Source: Chamaelirium japonicum (Eukaryota; Streptophyta; Magnoliopsida; Liliales; Melanthiaceae). From it: DNA of 64,000 nt. The DNA lies in NCBI GenBank assembly GCA_947650365.1, contig OX393549.1:90800111-90864110 (forward strand), given 5' to 3'. Of this stretch, positions 44,308-53,447 are shown in pieces. A program made the position numbers and the translations under genes. Numbering within the stretch: position 1 is the first letter of the stretch; each line of letters begins with the position of its first letter. The notes below the pieces were generated by a model, which was given only the letters and a program-made list of their open reading frames with translations, was not told the origin of the DNA and did not search any database.

Positions 44308-45225
44308 GTTGGACTTAGGCGAAACGCTGTTTCAGTCGAACCTATCTCTCGGGACATGTAGCTTTGTATCGTTGCAGATTAGTCAGCCGTGTCGCAATGC
44401 GAATCGAACTAACAGTGGCGAGGCACTAGTGCATGTGTCCTTACGTGACAATGGGAGCACGTGTGATGCCAATGATTCGAAGTATTCGGTGTAGCGCCAT
44501 TGTATCGGTTGGACTTAGGCGAAGTGTCGTTTCAGTCGAACCGACATATCCCGACACATAGCTTTATACCGTTGTAGGTTAATCGGCCGTGTCGCAACGC
44601 GAACCAAACTAACTGTGGCGAGGCACTAGTGCATATGTCCTTACTTGACAACGAAAGCATGTGTGACGCCGATTATTCGGAGTACTAAGCGTAGCGCCCT
44701 TGTATCAGTTGGGCTTAGGCGAAGTGCCGTTTCAGTTGAACCTACATCTCGGGACACATAGCTTTGTACCGTTGCAGGTTAGTCAGCCGTGTCGCAACGC
44801 GAACCAAACTAACTGTGGTGAGGCATTAGTGCATATGTCCTTATGTGACAAAGGGAGCATGTGCGACGCCAATGATTAAGAGTACTCAGCGTAGCGATCT
44901 TGTATCGGTTGGACTTGGGCGAAACGTCGTTTCAGTCGAACCTACTTATCGAGACACATAGCTTTGTACCGATGCAGGTTAGTCGGTCGTGTCGCAAGGC
45001 GAACCGAACTAATTATGGCGAGGCACTAGTGCATATGTCCTTACGTGACAACGGGAGTATGTGCGATGTCAATGATTCGGAGTACTCAGCGTAGCACCCT
45101 TGTATTGGTTGGACTTAGGCGAAGCACCGTTTCAGTCAAACCTATGTATCGGGACACATAGTTTTATACCATTGTATGTTAGTCGGCCATGTTGCAACGC
45201 GAATCGAACTAATTGTGGCATTGAG
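44308..45225. repeat. 200-bp tandem array of element C
   Basis: TTGTATCGGTTGGACTTAGG recurs at about 44301 (partial), 44501, 44700, 44900 and 45100, a regular spacing of 199-200 bp. Units contain TTTCAGTCGAACC, GGACACATAGCTTTGTACCG, AGTCGGCCGTGTCGCAACGC and GGCGAGGCACTAGTGCATATG. The left flank of element B (30422-30466) is the same unit, which proves that B inserted in this array. Confidence 0.9.
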
Positions 45226-45357
45226 TAGAAGTTGAGATAGAATTTGATAGTCTTCGATATATCTTGAAACAACTGTCATTTCATTGATAACTCGGGAGAT
45301 GTTACATCGTGGATTTCAAATAAGCGACATTCCGAGTTGTTGACAGTCGGCGGCCTT

Positions 45358-46970
45358 CTACTCTGATCGATGGATGGGCTGCTTTACTGTGGTATTCATG
45401 GTCTTCTGAGGGTCTGCGGGTCTATTGCCTACCCGCCTTGACCTCTTGGAGGTTCTATCTTCCTCAGCCTCTGCGTTGTGAGCTTGAGTTGTTGGTCTCG
45501 TTGGTTCTTTATTAGAAAGACGCTTCTTGAGATCATGTTTCTTGCGAGCGACTTGATCGTCCTTCACCTCGATCTCCTTTTGAATTCGATCGAATAGCAC
45601 TCCAAGGGAGGCAGGAGGGTTACGGATGAGGCCAATGTAGATGTAGAGGTCAAAACGTAGGGCATTCTGGAATGCGAGGAGGATGGCTTCATTGTCGAGG
45701 TGGTGTCCAGAGAGCGCAACATGCTCATTCCGGAACCTTCGAGAGAACTCTCGGAAGGGTTTCATCCGATCCCATCCTGAGTTGGTAATGGGAGTCCAGT
45801 TTCATTTTTGGTTTGAGGTTCAGCCGATAGTGTTGAACAAAGAGGTCTACCAGATCCTCGAACTAACGCACGGAACCGGTCAGGAGGTTGTGATACCAAT
45901 CGAGCGATATATCATCCAGGCTGCCAGCAAAGGTGCGGCATAGAACCTAGTTGTCGCTATCATGTAGCGTCAACGCTTGCCTGAAGGCGAGGACGTGCAG
46001 CGTCGGATCTCCAGTCAAGTAGTTGAACTTGGGGAGAGCGGGAGCTTTCCAGCTTCGAGAAAACAGTGCGCGGAGAATCTGTCGATGAAGCGGTCCTTCA
46101 GAGGCATGATTGTTCCTTTGATCGCTTTGTTGGTCGGAGAGGCGTCTTGGAGGAAGAGGAGGTAGAAGGGCGTCGGAGTCCATCTCGTCATCCCATGGCC
46201 CAGCTGGGGCTTGGTCGTCATTATAATATTGTCAAACTCTGGAGCGGTGTCCATCTTTCTGAATAACCCTTACGATCTAGGGATCGAAGGATGACTCGGA
46301 ACCGAGAGACTCAAGATAGCGAGCAGATTCATTGAGCCATTCCCAGACTGTTGGCTTGGGATGAATAGGCGAGGGCCTTCTTGAGAGGGATTCAAAGGAC
46401 TATCGAGGGATGTCGAAGGCGGATCATCTGGAAGGAGCGAAAGATTGGTCGACCAATCGACGGACGTTTGCTCCGTCATTGATGCCGGCGGCTGACCGCA
46501 GAGGGTTGACTCTTACATTGATGGTGATTTATCGGAGAGAGTCTCTCCCAACCATAAGAGCAACATTCTGCTTCATGAGAGTGAGGAGTTGGAAATCCTC
46601 TGCCGTGATCTGGTACGTCGCTTGAGCATCGGCACTGGAAGAGATGTATGCTTTTCCCTAGCACTGAGGAGTTAGGTCGGCGAGTTGAGGCGACTGTCGA
46701 GGTTGATCCTGGGCAACACAATCAATCGACGGGCGACTCCTTGAATTAACAGCAAATTGCTGCTTTGGGTGTTGGATCATCGCAAACCGACGACTCATTG
46801 AGCGAGTCATTGGGTGCTGAGCATTTGGGTGTCTGCTGCTTTCCTCCAGCTGGTCCATCGGTGTCTTTGCTATTTAGGCATAACGATGGAGACAGACGGA
46901 GTGCTCAGGCAACCGGTTGCAGCTACCGAAGGAGTTGGAAAGCTTAGAAGTTATAAATTGATAGGATCGT
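45358..46970 (-). pseudogene. Element C gag
   Basis: Open pieces at 46183-45947 (LPKFNYLTGDPTLHVLAFRQ) and 45765-45358 (FSRRFRNEHVALSGHHLDNE, LGVLFDRIQKEIEVKDDQVARK) match gag of element B block by block. The upstream piece near 46858-46658 corresponds to its N-terminal region (MTRSMSRR, YQITAEDFQLL). Frameshifts and stops separate the pieces. No knuckle or protease follows. The 200-bp array begins about 130 bases further on. Confidence 0.78.
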
Positions 46971-46975
46971 GATCC

Positions 46976-46989
46976 CACAGATGGCGCCA
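46976..46989 (-). promoter_or_regulatory. Primer binding site of element C
   Basis: TGGCGCCATCTGTG on the minus strand lies three bases from the LTR end. It differs from that of element B at one base. Confidence 0.7.
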
Positions 46990-47363
46990 AACTGTGGGGG
47001 AGGATTTCGTGCCGTTGTACGTGACCATCCTCCAACAGTTGATTGAAGGTTTTTACCTTCGAGATGTGACGCGCTTCGAAGTGCTGATCTGCAACTTGCT
47101 AGGCTGTTACACAAGCACTGTAGGGTAGATAGAGAGTTGACACTAGATGTGGTGACGAAGTTCGACCGAAGCCTACGTCTCCATGCGGTAAGATGTAACC
47201 TTTGAATCCACTATCTCTGAATGAAGTAGAGCTACTCTCGACAGGCCGAGGAGTGCTTCTTACAAGATGACAGAAGGTGGAGAGGGGATCTGAAAACCAG
47301 AAAGCCCAGGGAGCTTTGGAAAACAGAAAGTAGGATTATGGTTTGAATTTTGGGATATGGAAT

Positions 47364-47976
47364 TAGGGGTGGCAATTCTTGACCCGACCCGCCAACCCGA
47401 CCCAAACCCGACCCGAAGTTAGCGGGTTTGGGTTTGGCCTAAACTGGTTCGGGTCATAAACGGGTCGACCCGATTGACCCGTTTATTTAATGGGTCGGGT
47501 TCAGGTTTGTACTTATAATCCGATTGACCCGACTTGACCCGTTTAACAAATGGGTCGTGTCAACCCGACCCGACCCGACCCGAGCCAACCCGAACCAACT
47601 CGAGCCAACCCGATCAAACTCGGCCCAATCCGACTTGTCTTGACCCAACCCGATAGGTTTACATGGGTTCTGCTGATCCAACCCGAGCCAACTCGAGCCA
47701 ACCCGACCCAAACCGATCAAACCCGGCCAGATCCGACTTGTCTTGACCCAACCCGACAGGTTTACATGGGTTCTGTTGACCCAACTCGACCCAACCCAAC
47801 CCGACCCGTTTAATAAACGGGTTAAACGGGTCGGGTCGGGTCAACCCGTTTATTAGGCTGGTCGGGTTTGGGTTTAAGTTTTTGACCCGTTTATTAAACG
47901 GGTCGGGTTTGGGTTGGGTGTTTTGCCCTTATACATATGTCTCAACCCGACCCAACCCGACCCATTGCCACCCCTA
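47364..47976. mobile_element. hAT-type MITE 2 (613 bp), deletion derivative of the 5.87-kb hAT element
   Basis: The ends are TAGGGGTGGCAA and TTGCCACCCCTA. The TSD is a perfect TATGGAAT at 47356-47363 and 47977-47984, and LTR C at 26001-26010 shows the empty site (GGATCTGGAATTATTTACAGG). Its left 200 bp match the right end of the hAT element (56804-62669) in inverted orientation. Its right 200 bp match that element's left end, including GTTATACATA and the TGACCCGTTTATTAAACGGG blocks. The middle is an array of AACCCGA/CCAACCCGA. No coding sequence. Confidence 0.93.
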
Positions 47977-48222
47977 TATGGAATCATTTACAGGGTTTGC
48001 TATTTATAAGAGCTTAGTTTATCTGGGGAATATTCTTAAGAATATCTGGGGTTTGGTAAATACTCGAGGGGATTTACCAGACCCCAGATAGTGCAAGTGG
48101 GCCCCAAGTAGGACTGCAGGACCCACCGTCGTACTCGTGGGCCCCAGGCAGGGCTGCGAGTCCCATCATTAAACTCGTGGGTCCCAGGCAGGGCTGCGGG
48201 TCCCACCGTTGGACTCGTGGGC

Positions 48223-48779
48223 TAGGGGTGTGCAGGATCCAATCCAAACCGATCAAACCGACCAAACCAAACCAAACCGACCAATTTTGATCGGTTTCGA
48301 CACCCTCAATGGATCGGATCGGATTGAGTTTTTAAAAAACCGACATGATTGGATCGGTTGACGGATTTGTAAATTTAAAACCGACCTAAACCGAACCGAA
48401 CCAACATATGTATATACATATAATATTTTATTAAATATACCATATGTCCTCATATATCCTTGCTACCAACAACCTTTGCAATATTGTAGAATGACTCAAA
48501 ATCAGTTAAAAATCTTATTTAGACCTAATGATTTGATGACAATTATTATTTTTTAAGGTTGAACTAGGTCCTAGTAGAAGGGGGGGAAAAACCCAATAAG
48601 AAGATGGTCCAAAGCCTAAACCGACCATCCAATCCAATCCAAACCGACTTTAATTGGATTGGATTGGATTCCAATCTTAGTTCGGTTTGGATCGGATTGA
48701 AAATCCTCAAAACCGACCAAGATTGGATCAGTTTGGGTTTTGCCTAAATAGGTCGGTTTCGAACCGATGCACACCCCTA
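48223..48779. mobile_element. hAT-type MITE 3 (557 bp), second subfamily
   Basis: The ends are TAGGGGTGTGCA and TGCACACCCCTA. The TSD is a perfect TCGTGGGC at 48215-48222 and 48780-48787. Subterminal DNA is rich in ACCGA/CCAATCC motifs (ACCGATCAAACCGACC on the left), unlike the GGGTC motifs of the other elements, so it belongs to a separate family. No coding sequence. Confidence 0.92.
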
Positions 48780-48847
48780 TCGTGGGCCCCAAGTAGGGCT
48801 GTAGGTCCCACCATTGGGCGTTAGCCAGATTTTGCACCCATAGAAAC

Positions 48848-49412
48848 CTCGCCCTATAATTCTTGATTGAATTAGATAGTTTTGTATGTTGTGGAGATTA
48901 GAGACTCAAGAGAGAGAGAGATGACATAATGATTTGATGTCAAAGTTTGGTCTTATGATCTATATTTCCGGGCGAGAGGTTTCACTTGGTTTGCACTATA
49001 ATGAATGTGAAGGGGGTAAGCGTTCTCTCGACAAGCCGAGAGAAACGTTTTATAAGGTTGGTTGCACGGAGCAACTAGAAAGAAACTAGAAAAAGAGAAG
49101 AGAGCTCAGGCTCAGGCTCTAGAATCCTCTCCTCCTCTGATTGAATGACCAACCCTCTTATTGTAGGTCATAGGGGTCCTTTTATAGCTGTGGTACGTGC
49201 GTGATATAGCAGTAATGATATGGCAGTGCTGAGGTGACGCTGGTCCTGAGCCTCCTCGATGGGCTTTTAATGGACTGTTGTCCAGGCCCAATAAGGGGGG
49301 GCTTTGATTTGCGGGCCCTATAGAGTTGGTCTATGGGCGTGGGCTTGCCTTCTTGGGTCGTTGTGTGGGTTCATGTGTGCTTGGTCCGATTGGTATAATT
49401 TTTGCACCTACA
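48848..49412 (-). repeat. 5' LTR of element D, main part
   Basis: It starts CTCGCCCTATAATTC directly after the duplication of element C and ends TTTTTGCACCTACA, so on the minus strand it begins TGTAGGTGC. It has the same layout as the LTRs of B and C: a GACAAGCCGAGAG segment, an AGAGCTCAGG segment and a TATAAAAGG box on the minus strand near 49179-49187. Confidence 0.6.
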
Positions 49413-49470
49413 ATGACAACAGGGGAGGAGGACATCTCTGGCCTGACTAGATCCGAACTGGGTGGCACCT

Positions 49471-49593
49471 GGCTCCGATACCATTCGTAGATACCTTCTC
49501 GCCCCAAAACCCGAGTCGTAAGGGGAGGTCCACCAGAGGGTATTAAAGTACACCTTCGCCCAGCCCCTACCTGATGTGGGACTAAACCCAACA
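49471..49593 (-). mobile_element. TRIM-like LTR with primer binding site
   Basis: On the minus strand TGTTGGGTTTAGTCCCACAT begins at 49593 and the unit runs about 108 bases to GGTATCTACGA. TGGTATCGGAGCC at 49471-49483 follows at once, a close match to the TGGTATCAGAGC primer site for initiator methionine tRNA. The size and layout fit a TRIM element. Only one LTR is seen, because element D starts 58 bases further on. Confidence 0.5.
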
Positions 49594-49726
49594 TGGCCCC
49601 CTCCCCTCCCTTACTTCCCTCTAGACCTTCCTCTATGACAACCTCTTATCCTCCATCTCCCTGGACTTCTTCTCCAACCTCTCCTCCCTTCAGGTCGCCT
49701 ATCTCAATGACAACCCCTCTACCCCT
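49594..49726 (+). pseudogene. LRR fragment of a TMK-like receptor kinase, 5' part
   Basis: The plus strand reads LPSLTSL, then a stop, then TFLYDNLLSSISLDFF and SNLSSLQVAYLNDNP. This is the leucine-rich repeat layout of TMK-type receptor kinases (NLSSLQ..YL..N, DNP). The fragment is split by Copia element F, and reading resumes at 55563. Intact TMK proteins are plasma-membrane kinases; this is a small remnant with a stop. Confidence 0.5.
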
Positions 49727-49917
49727 TAATAAAGCACGTCACATTCAAAGCTCTATCAATAACCTCTCCATAACAAACTCCTATAAATCCTCTCCGTTGT
49801 TATTTCTTGTTGATAAAATTTTATGATTTATTGTAACAACTTTGGATGTAAATGCTCTATTTAAAGTGCCACTATATAGAATATAGAATATCGAACAATT
49901 ATAGTCACAAATTAGAA
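49727..49917 (+). repeat. 5' LTR of Copia element F
   Basis: TAATAAAGCACGTCACATTC to TATAGTCACAAA matches the two halves of 55047-55555. It is short (about 190 bp). The TG...CA ends are not clear, so the exact limits are uncertain. Confidence 0.75.
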
Positions 49918-49924
49918 CTTTTCC

Positions 49925-50510
49925 ATGATCCTTTCTAATGAAACAAATGGCGATCTTGTCATCTGCTTCCTCCACTTCTTCAATCACTTCCAGTACTTCT
50001 CTTCTCTGCCCGTCTTTCCTCTCACCCAAAACATTGCCAATGTAAGTCATTTCATCTCTATCAAGCTTGAACGCCCAAACCATCTTATGTGGCGTTCTCA
50101 ATTTCTTCCGATTCTACGTAGTCATCACCTATTGGGGCATGTTGATCGAGACCAGATTCTTTTGAACTTGATCATGTCGTCATTGTCTCCTGGTGCCATA
50201 GGCCATGTTTATGGTCTGGCCACCTCGTGAGAAGTATGGGTTCGCTTAGAAACTCTCTATGCCTCGCCGTTAAGAGCTCGGGTACTACATCTACATGCTC
50301 AACTTCATTCCCTGAAAAAAGGGAAACCAGTCCATTAATAATTATATGGACAAAGCAAAATGTATTGCTAATATTCTGGCAGCCTCCAGATATCTCATTC
50401 CAAATGAAGATCTCATGCTCTTTATCCTTCATGGTTTAGGCAGTGATTATGAGGCCTTTGTTACCTCTATCGAAACCAGGTCCCGGTGATTGGAACTTGA
50501 TGAGTTACAT
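49925..50510 (+). pseudogene. Copia element F gag, 5' part
   Basis: The frame reads FISIKLERPNHLMWRSQFLP, LRSHHLLGHVD and, after a stop at 50228-50230, RVLHLHAQLHSLKKGNQSIN, MDKAKCIANILAAS and ILHGLGSDYEAFVTSIETR. These are the conserved blocks of Copia gag (UBN2-type). It is cut at 50510 by the Cassandra element. Confidence 0.82.
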
Positions 50511-50853
50511 TGTGACGACCAAGATCTAATAGGCCAATAGCCAAGAGCCAAGACTCCTGAAGCTGGGATGCCAAGATGGATGATGTGAGGTAAGATGCGG
50601 TGAGGTGTACAAGGTCATGAGTTAGCCCCACATCGCCTGGAGAGAAGGAGATCATGAGCTACTTATATAATTTTTCCTCCCAAACATAGAAGACGCGTTT
50701 TAAAAACCGTGCGCCGCTACGGATTTCGTAAGAACTCCGTAGTTAATCGTGCTCGGGCGAGAGCAGTACTAGGATGGGTGACCTCCCTGGGAAGTTCTCG
50801 TGCGGGCATGGGCAAAGCGGACAATATCTTGTGTGTTTGGGGCGGATGTTACA
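50511..50853 (+). repeat. 5' LTR of Cassandra (343 bp)
   Basis: It has the full LTR, including the CCAAGAGCCAAGACTCCTGA segment that the other LTR lacks. A TTATATAATT motif lies at 50662-50671. Confidence 0.93.
50726..50806 (+). ncRNA. 5S rRNA-like segment in Cassandra 5' LTR
   Basis: AAGAACTCCGTAGTTAATCG, GTGCTCGGGCGAGAGCAGTA and CTAGGATGGGTGACCTCC correspond to the 3' half of plant 5S rRNA. They cover the A box, intermediate element and C box of the internal RNA polymerase III promoter. The first half of 5S rRNA is diverged, so it is not an ordinary 5S gene. Confidence 0.88.
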
Positions 50854-50933
50854 AAATGGTATCAGAGCCAGTTCTCCTCGGGATGGAGGGGTCTAACCCT
50901 ACACGAGGACGTGTAGCCCTAAGGGGGGTGGAT

Positions 50934-51184
50934 TGTGACGACCAAGATCCAATAGGCCCCACATCGCCTGGAGAGAAGAAGATCATGAGCTACTTATATA
51001 ATTTTTCCTCCCAAAAATAAAAGACGCGTTTTAAAAACCGTGCGCCACTACGGATTTCGTAAGAACTCCATAATTAAGCATGCTCGGGCGAGAGCAGTAC
51101 TAGGATGGGTGACCTCCCTAGGAAGTTCTCGTGCGAGCATGGACAAAACGGACAATATCTTATGTGTTTGGGGCGGATGTTACA
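50934..51184 (+). repeat. 3' LTR of Cassandra (251 bp, internal deletion)
   Basis: It matches the 5' LTR but lacks 92 bases. The deletion joins AATAGGCC directly to CCACATCGCC, and GCC/CC bases stand at both edges of the lost part in the full LTR. The 5S-like part is at 51057-51137. Confidence 0.92.
51057..51137 (+). ncRNA. 5S rRNA-like segment in Cassandra 3' LTR
   Basis: It carries the same A-box and C-box region as the 5' LTR with a few changes (AACTCCATAATTAAGCATG, then GCAGTACTAGGATGGGTGAC). Confidence 0.85.
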
Positions 51185-51189
51185 TACAT

Positions 51190-51756
51190 AGTCTTCTCCT
51201 TACTCACGAGATGCCCCTTGAAGCAATACACCAACCACTTCCGTCCGACCTCACTATATCCATGGCGAATCTCAGCACCAATACTTCTCTACAATACTCT
51301 TCCCAACACGGTCGTGAGGGCAATGGCCACTCTAATTCTCCATCTCCACAGATGGGTGCTTGCTCTTCACAACGAAATCTGTAGCGATCTCGCCCACAAT
51401 GCCAAATATGTAATCGATATGGACACCCCGCTCTTCAATGTTACAATCAGTTTGATCACAACTATCAAATTGATGCCCGATTACATCAAGCCAATATTGC
51501 CGCCGCAGCTGCTTCTCCAGATAATGATTGGTTTCCTGACTCCGGAGCCTCCCATCATTTCACTGGTGATGTTCAAAATCTCTCTGATATTTCTGTGTAT
51601 GGTGGCAATGAACAAATCCGTGTTAGCAATGGTACAGGTCTGAATATTCATCATACTTACTCTATCTTTTTCATCTAGAAGTTCTACATTTAATCTCCCA
51701 CATGTCTTACACGTTTCTCAAATCAAGAAGAATTTAATATATGTTTCTCAGTTTTG
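51190..51756 (+). pseudogene. Copia element F gag 3' part, zinc knuckle and protease
   Basis: After Cassandra the plus strand resumes with LLLTHEMPLEAIHQP. Then come a knuckle CQICNRYGHPALQC at about 51396-51437, the protease box WFPDSGASHHFTGDVQNL at about 51522-51575 and LPHVLHVSQIKKNLIYVSQF ending at 51756. These are the normal Copia order. Stops and frame changes occur between them. At 51757 the Copia sequence stops abruptly. Confidence 0.8.
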
Positions 51757-52492
51757 GGGAGTCTTGGCCGGAGAAGAGGGTGTTAGCGCAGTAAATGATG
51801 TGATTGCTGATTTCGGGGTTTCAATTCGAGGGAGTGAGGCGGATGTTGCTGCAGAGGCCATTGCAGACGTTGTGAGGGTAGCTGGCGATGGAGCTGCCAA
51901 TGCAGATGTAACATAAGCTGCTTTAGATGTTTTGCGACCTGTTCGAGCTGGCATGGAGGTTTATGTTGATGCTATACAAGCTAATGAAGCTGCAGGTGCT
52001 GGTGATGTTGCTGGCACAGTAAACAGTGCTGCTTTTGTGGATGTTATGCAGGATGGAGGGCTGGTTGAAGTAGCAATTATTGCAGCTGCTGTAGAAGAAA
52101 CTGCTGATATTTACAAAGGATGGTGGCCTGATGAGATCTTTATTAAACTCAAAAAATTTGTGGAGTGTCTTCATGTGCGACATGGGAAAGCCATTGCGAT
52201 ACTTTCCTTTTATTCGCAGGAAGAGGAGGAATTCAAGGATTTCTTCATGGAAATCCATAAAAACCCAGATGCCCTTACATTTCAAAACTTGCTGGTTAAC
52301 CGATGGCTTCTCAGTTGCCTGGAAATCGAGGGTAGACAATCAGACTCTGAAGATAGGATATGCGTTCTGGAGTGGGGTATGGTATTCCGGCCATCTCATA
52401 TTGGAAAGCGAACTAAGAAGAGCTGGCCTAAGGGTCCTTCCTACCGGTCTACTCGTAGTCGAGCGGCTACCGCTCTAGCTGTGTTCCTGCCG
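51757..52492 (+). pseudogene. LINE ORF1-like C-terminal fragment inside the Copia integrase region
   Basis: The plus strand encodes an alanine-, valine- and aspartate-rich stretch (AIADVVRVAGDGAANADVT), then IFIKLKKFVECLHVRHGKAI and KRTKKSWPKGPSYRSTRSR. The same order and motifs end the half-LINE ORF1 at 19673-20400 (IVLKIKEMVEHLHMKTGERV, KRNKESWPKGPCDRISRSK). One stop lies at 51914-51916. No poly(A) or target duplication was seen at its edges, so it may have come by template switching or recombination rather than ordinary retroposition. Confidence 0.72.
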
Positions 52493-52700
52493 AATATTGG
52501 GATTTCACCTTTGCGATCGCAGTTTATCTTATCAATAGACGTCATGTCAAGGCTCTTAACTGTGTCGCCATTCCAAACTTTAATCGGCCGACCACCAAAC
52601 TGTAACAATTTTAAAATTTATGGTTTGATGAAAGGTTGCTTCCATTTGCCACACGGATTCCCTCGCAACCACCTACCTCACCCTCCCAACCTATCCTCGT
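52493..52700 (+). pseudogene. Copia element F integrase tail
   Basis: The sequence reads WDFTFAIAVYLINRRHVKAL and then, in another frame, SPFQTLIGRPPNCNNFKIYG. This is the part after the integrase catalytic core in Copia polyproteins. The core itself is absent. Confidence 0.7.
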
Positions 52701-53110
52701 TAGGGGTGGCAATGGGCCGTGTCAGGTTCGTGTCGTGCCGACCCGGACCCGACCCGTTTAACTAATCGGGTCAAGATCCTAAACCCGTACCCGACCCGGT
52801 AAGATCCGTTTACCACCCGGGTCTATTCAGTTGACCCGATCCGACCCAATCTGACTCGACTCGACCTGACCCGAAAGACTCGCTGGTCTTATATATTATA
52901 GTATCGGATTGCGGGTAAACCCGACCCGACCCGACATGACACGACCCGTTAAATACGAAACGGGTCTTCCCGGGTCTACCGTGTCCAGACCCGTTTATTA
53001 AACGGGTCTATCGTGTCAACCCGTTTACGACCCAAACCCGTTTAGCCCTGACCCAGACCCGCTAACTTCGTGCCGGGTCTACCGTGTCGGGTCCGAAATT
53101 GCCAGCCCTA
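52701..53110. mobile_element. hAT-type MITE 4 (410 bp)
   Basis: Its ends are TAGGGGTGGCAATGGGCCG and AATTGCCAGCCCTA. The interior is of GACCCG/GGGTC motifs. No matching 8-bp duplication is seen (ATCCTCGT on the left, ATTAATTC on the right). It is closely related to MITE 5 in opposite orientation. Confidence 0.8.
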
Positions 53111-53447
53111 ATTAATTCTCATACCAGCACCCTCTCCGACCATCCTGCCACCCACACTCTCAACTACACCCTCTCTCACCTCGGCCTCCACCACACTTTC
53201 ACCCACCCCGGGCCTCCACCGATTCCAACCTGCCCTCAACTTCTGCCACTGTCAAACCTCAACCAACTCCCACACCTCCTCCATGTCCACAAACCTCACC
53301 ATCCATCCAGCCCCTAACCGTTCGCACCCCATGACGACCCGAAGCATGGTTGGAACCTTCAAACCAAAATCTTTTTTAGCCACTAAACACCCGTTGCCTT
53401 ATGTCTTCCTGAGCCATGATGAGCATAGTGCACCTTCGTGTTATAGC
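53111..53447 (+). pseudogene. Copia element F linker before reverse transcriptase
   Basis: A proline-, threonine- and serine-rich stretch ends HPMTTRSMVGTFKPK, the usual sequence between integrase and reverse transcriptase of Copia. It continues across MITE 5 into 53905. Confidence 0.7.

Larger units (their letters stand above)
25637..48842 (-). mobile_element. Element C: gag-only Tat-like retrotransposon carrying element B
   Basis: The LTR at 25637-26308 is repeated at 46993-48842, the latter enlarged by two MITEs. The flanks are GAGAC (25632-25636) and GAAAC (48843-48847), a 5-bp target duplication with one change. On the minus strand the order is 5' LTR, primer site (46976-46989), gag (about 46970-45358), a 200-bp array, element B, a 105-bp array, minisatellites, polypurine tract (after 26308) and 3' LTR. 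No pol domain is present outside B, so C appears non-autonomous. Confidence 0.8.
46993..48842 (-). repeat. 5' LTR of element C with two MITEs inside
   Basis: Without the MITEs at 47364-47976 and 48223-48779 and their duplications, it is about 665 bp and collinear with 25637-26308. The right end reads CACCCATA instead of CACCCACA. Both MITEs are absent from the other LTR, which confirms their boundaries by comparison. Confidence 0.88.
50511..51184 (+). mobile_element. Cassandra TRIM element (complete)
   Basis: Two LTRs (50511-50853 and 50934-51184) start TGTGACGACCAAGATC and end GGCGGATGTTACA. The primer site TGGTATCAGAGCC, complementary to initiator methionine tRNA, is at 50857-50869. A polypurine tract AAGGGGGGTGGA is at 50921-50932. 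The 5-bp duplication TACAT at 50506-50510 and 51185-51189 is perfect. The internal region is only 80 bp with no coding sequence. The 5S rRNA-like part in each LTR defines Cassandra. It is moved by enzymes of other elements. Confidence 0.95.

Noticed and set aside
47385-47930. Coding frames rich in PTRANP/WVGLDQQ repeats
   Set aside because: They are translations of the GGGTC/AACCCGA arrays of a MITE.
50726-50806. Ordinary 5S rRNA gene
   Set aside because: Only the 3' half matches 5S rRNA, and it sits inside LTRs of a TRIM element with TACAT duplication.
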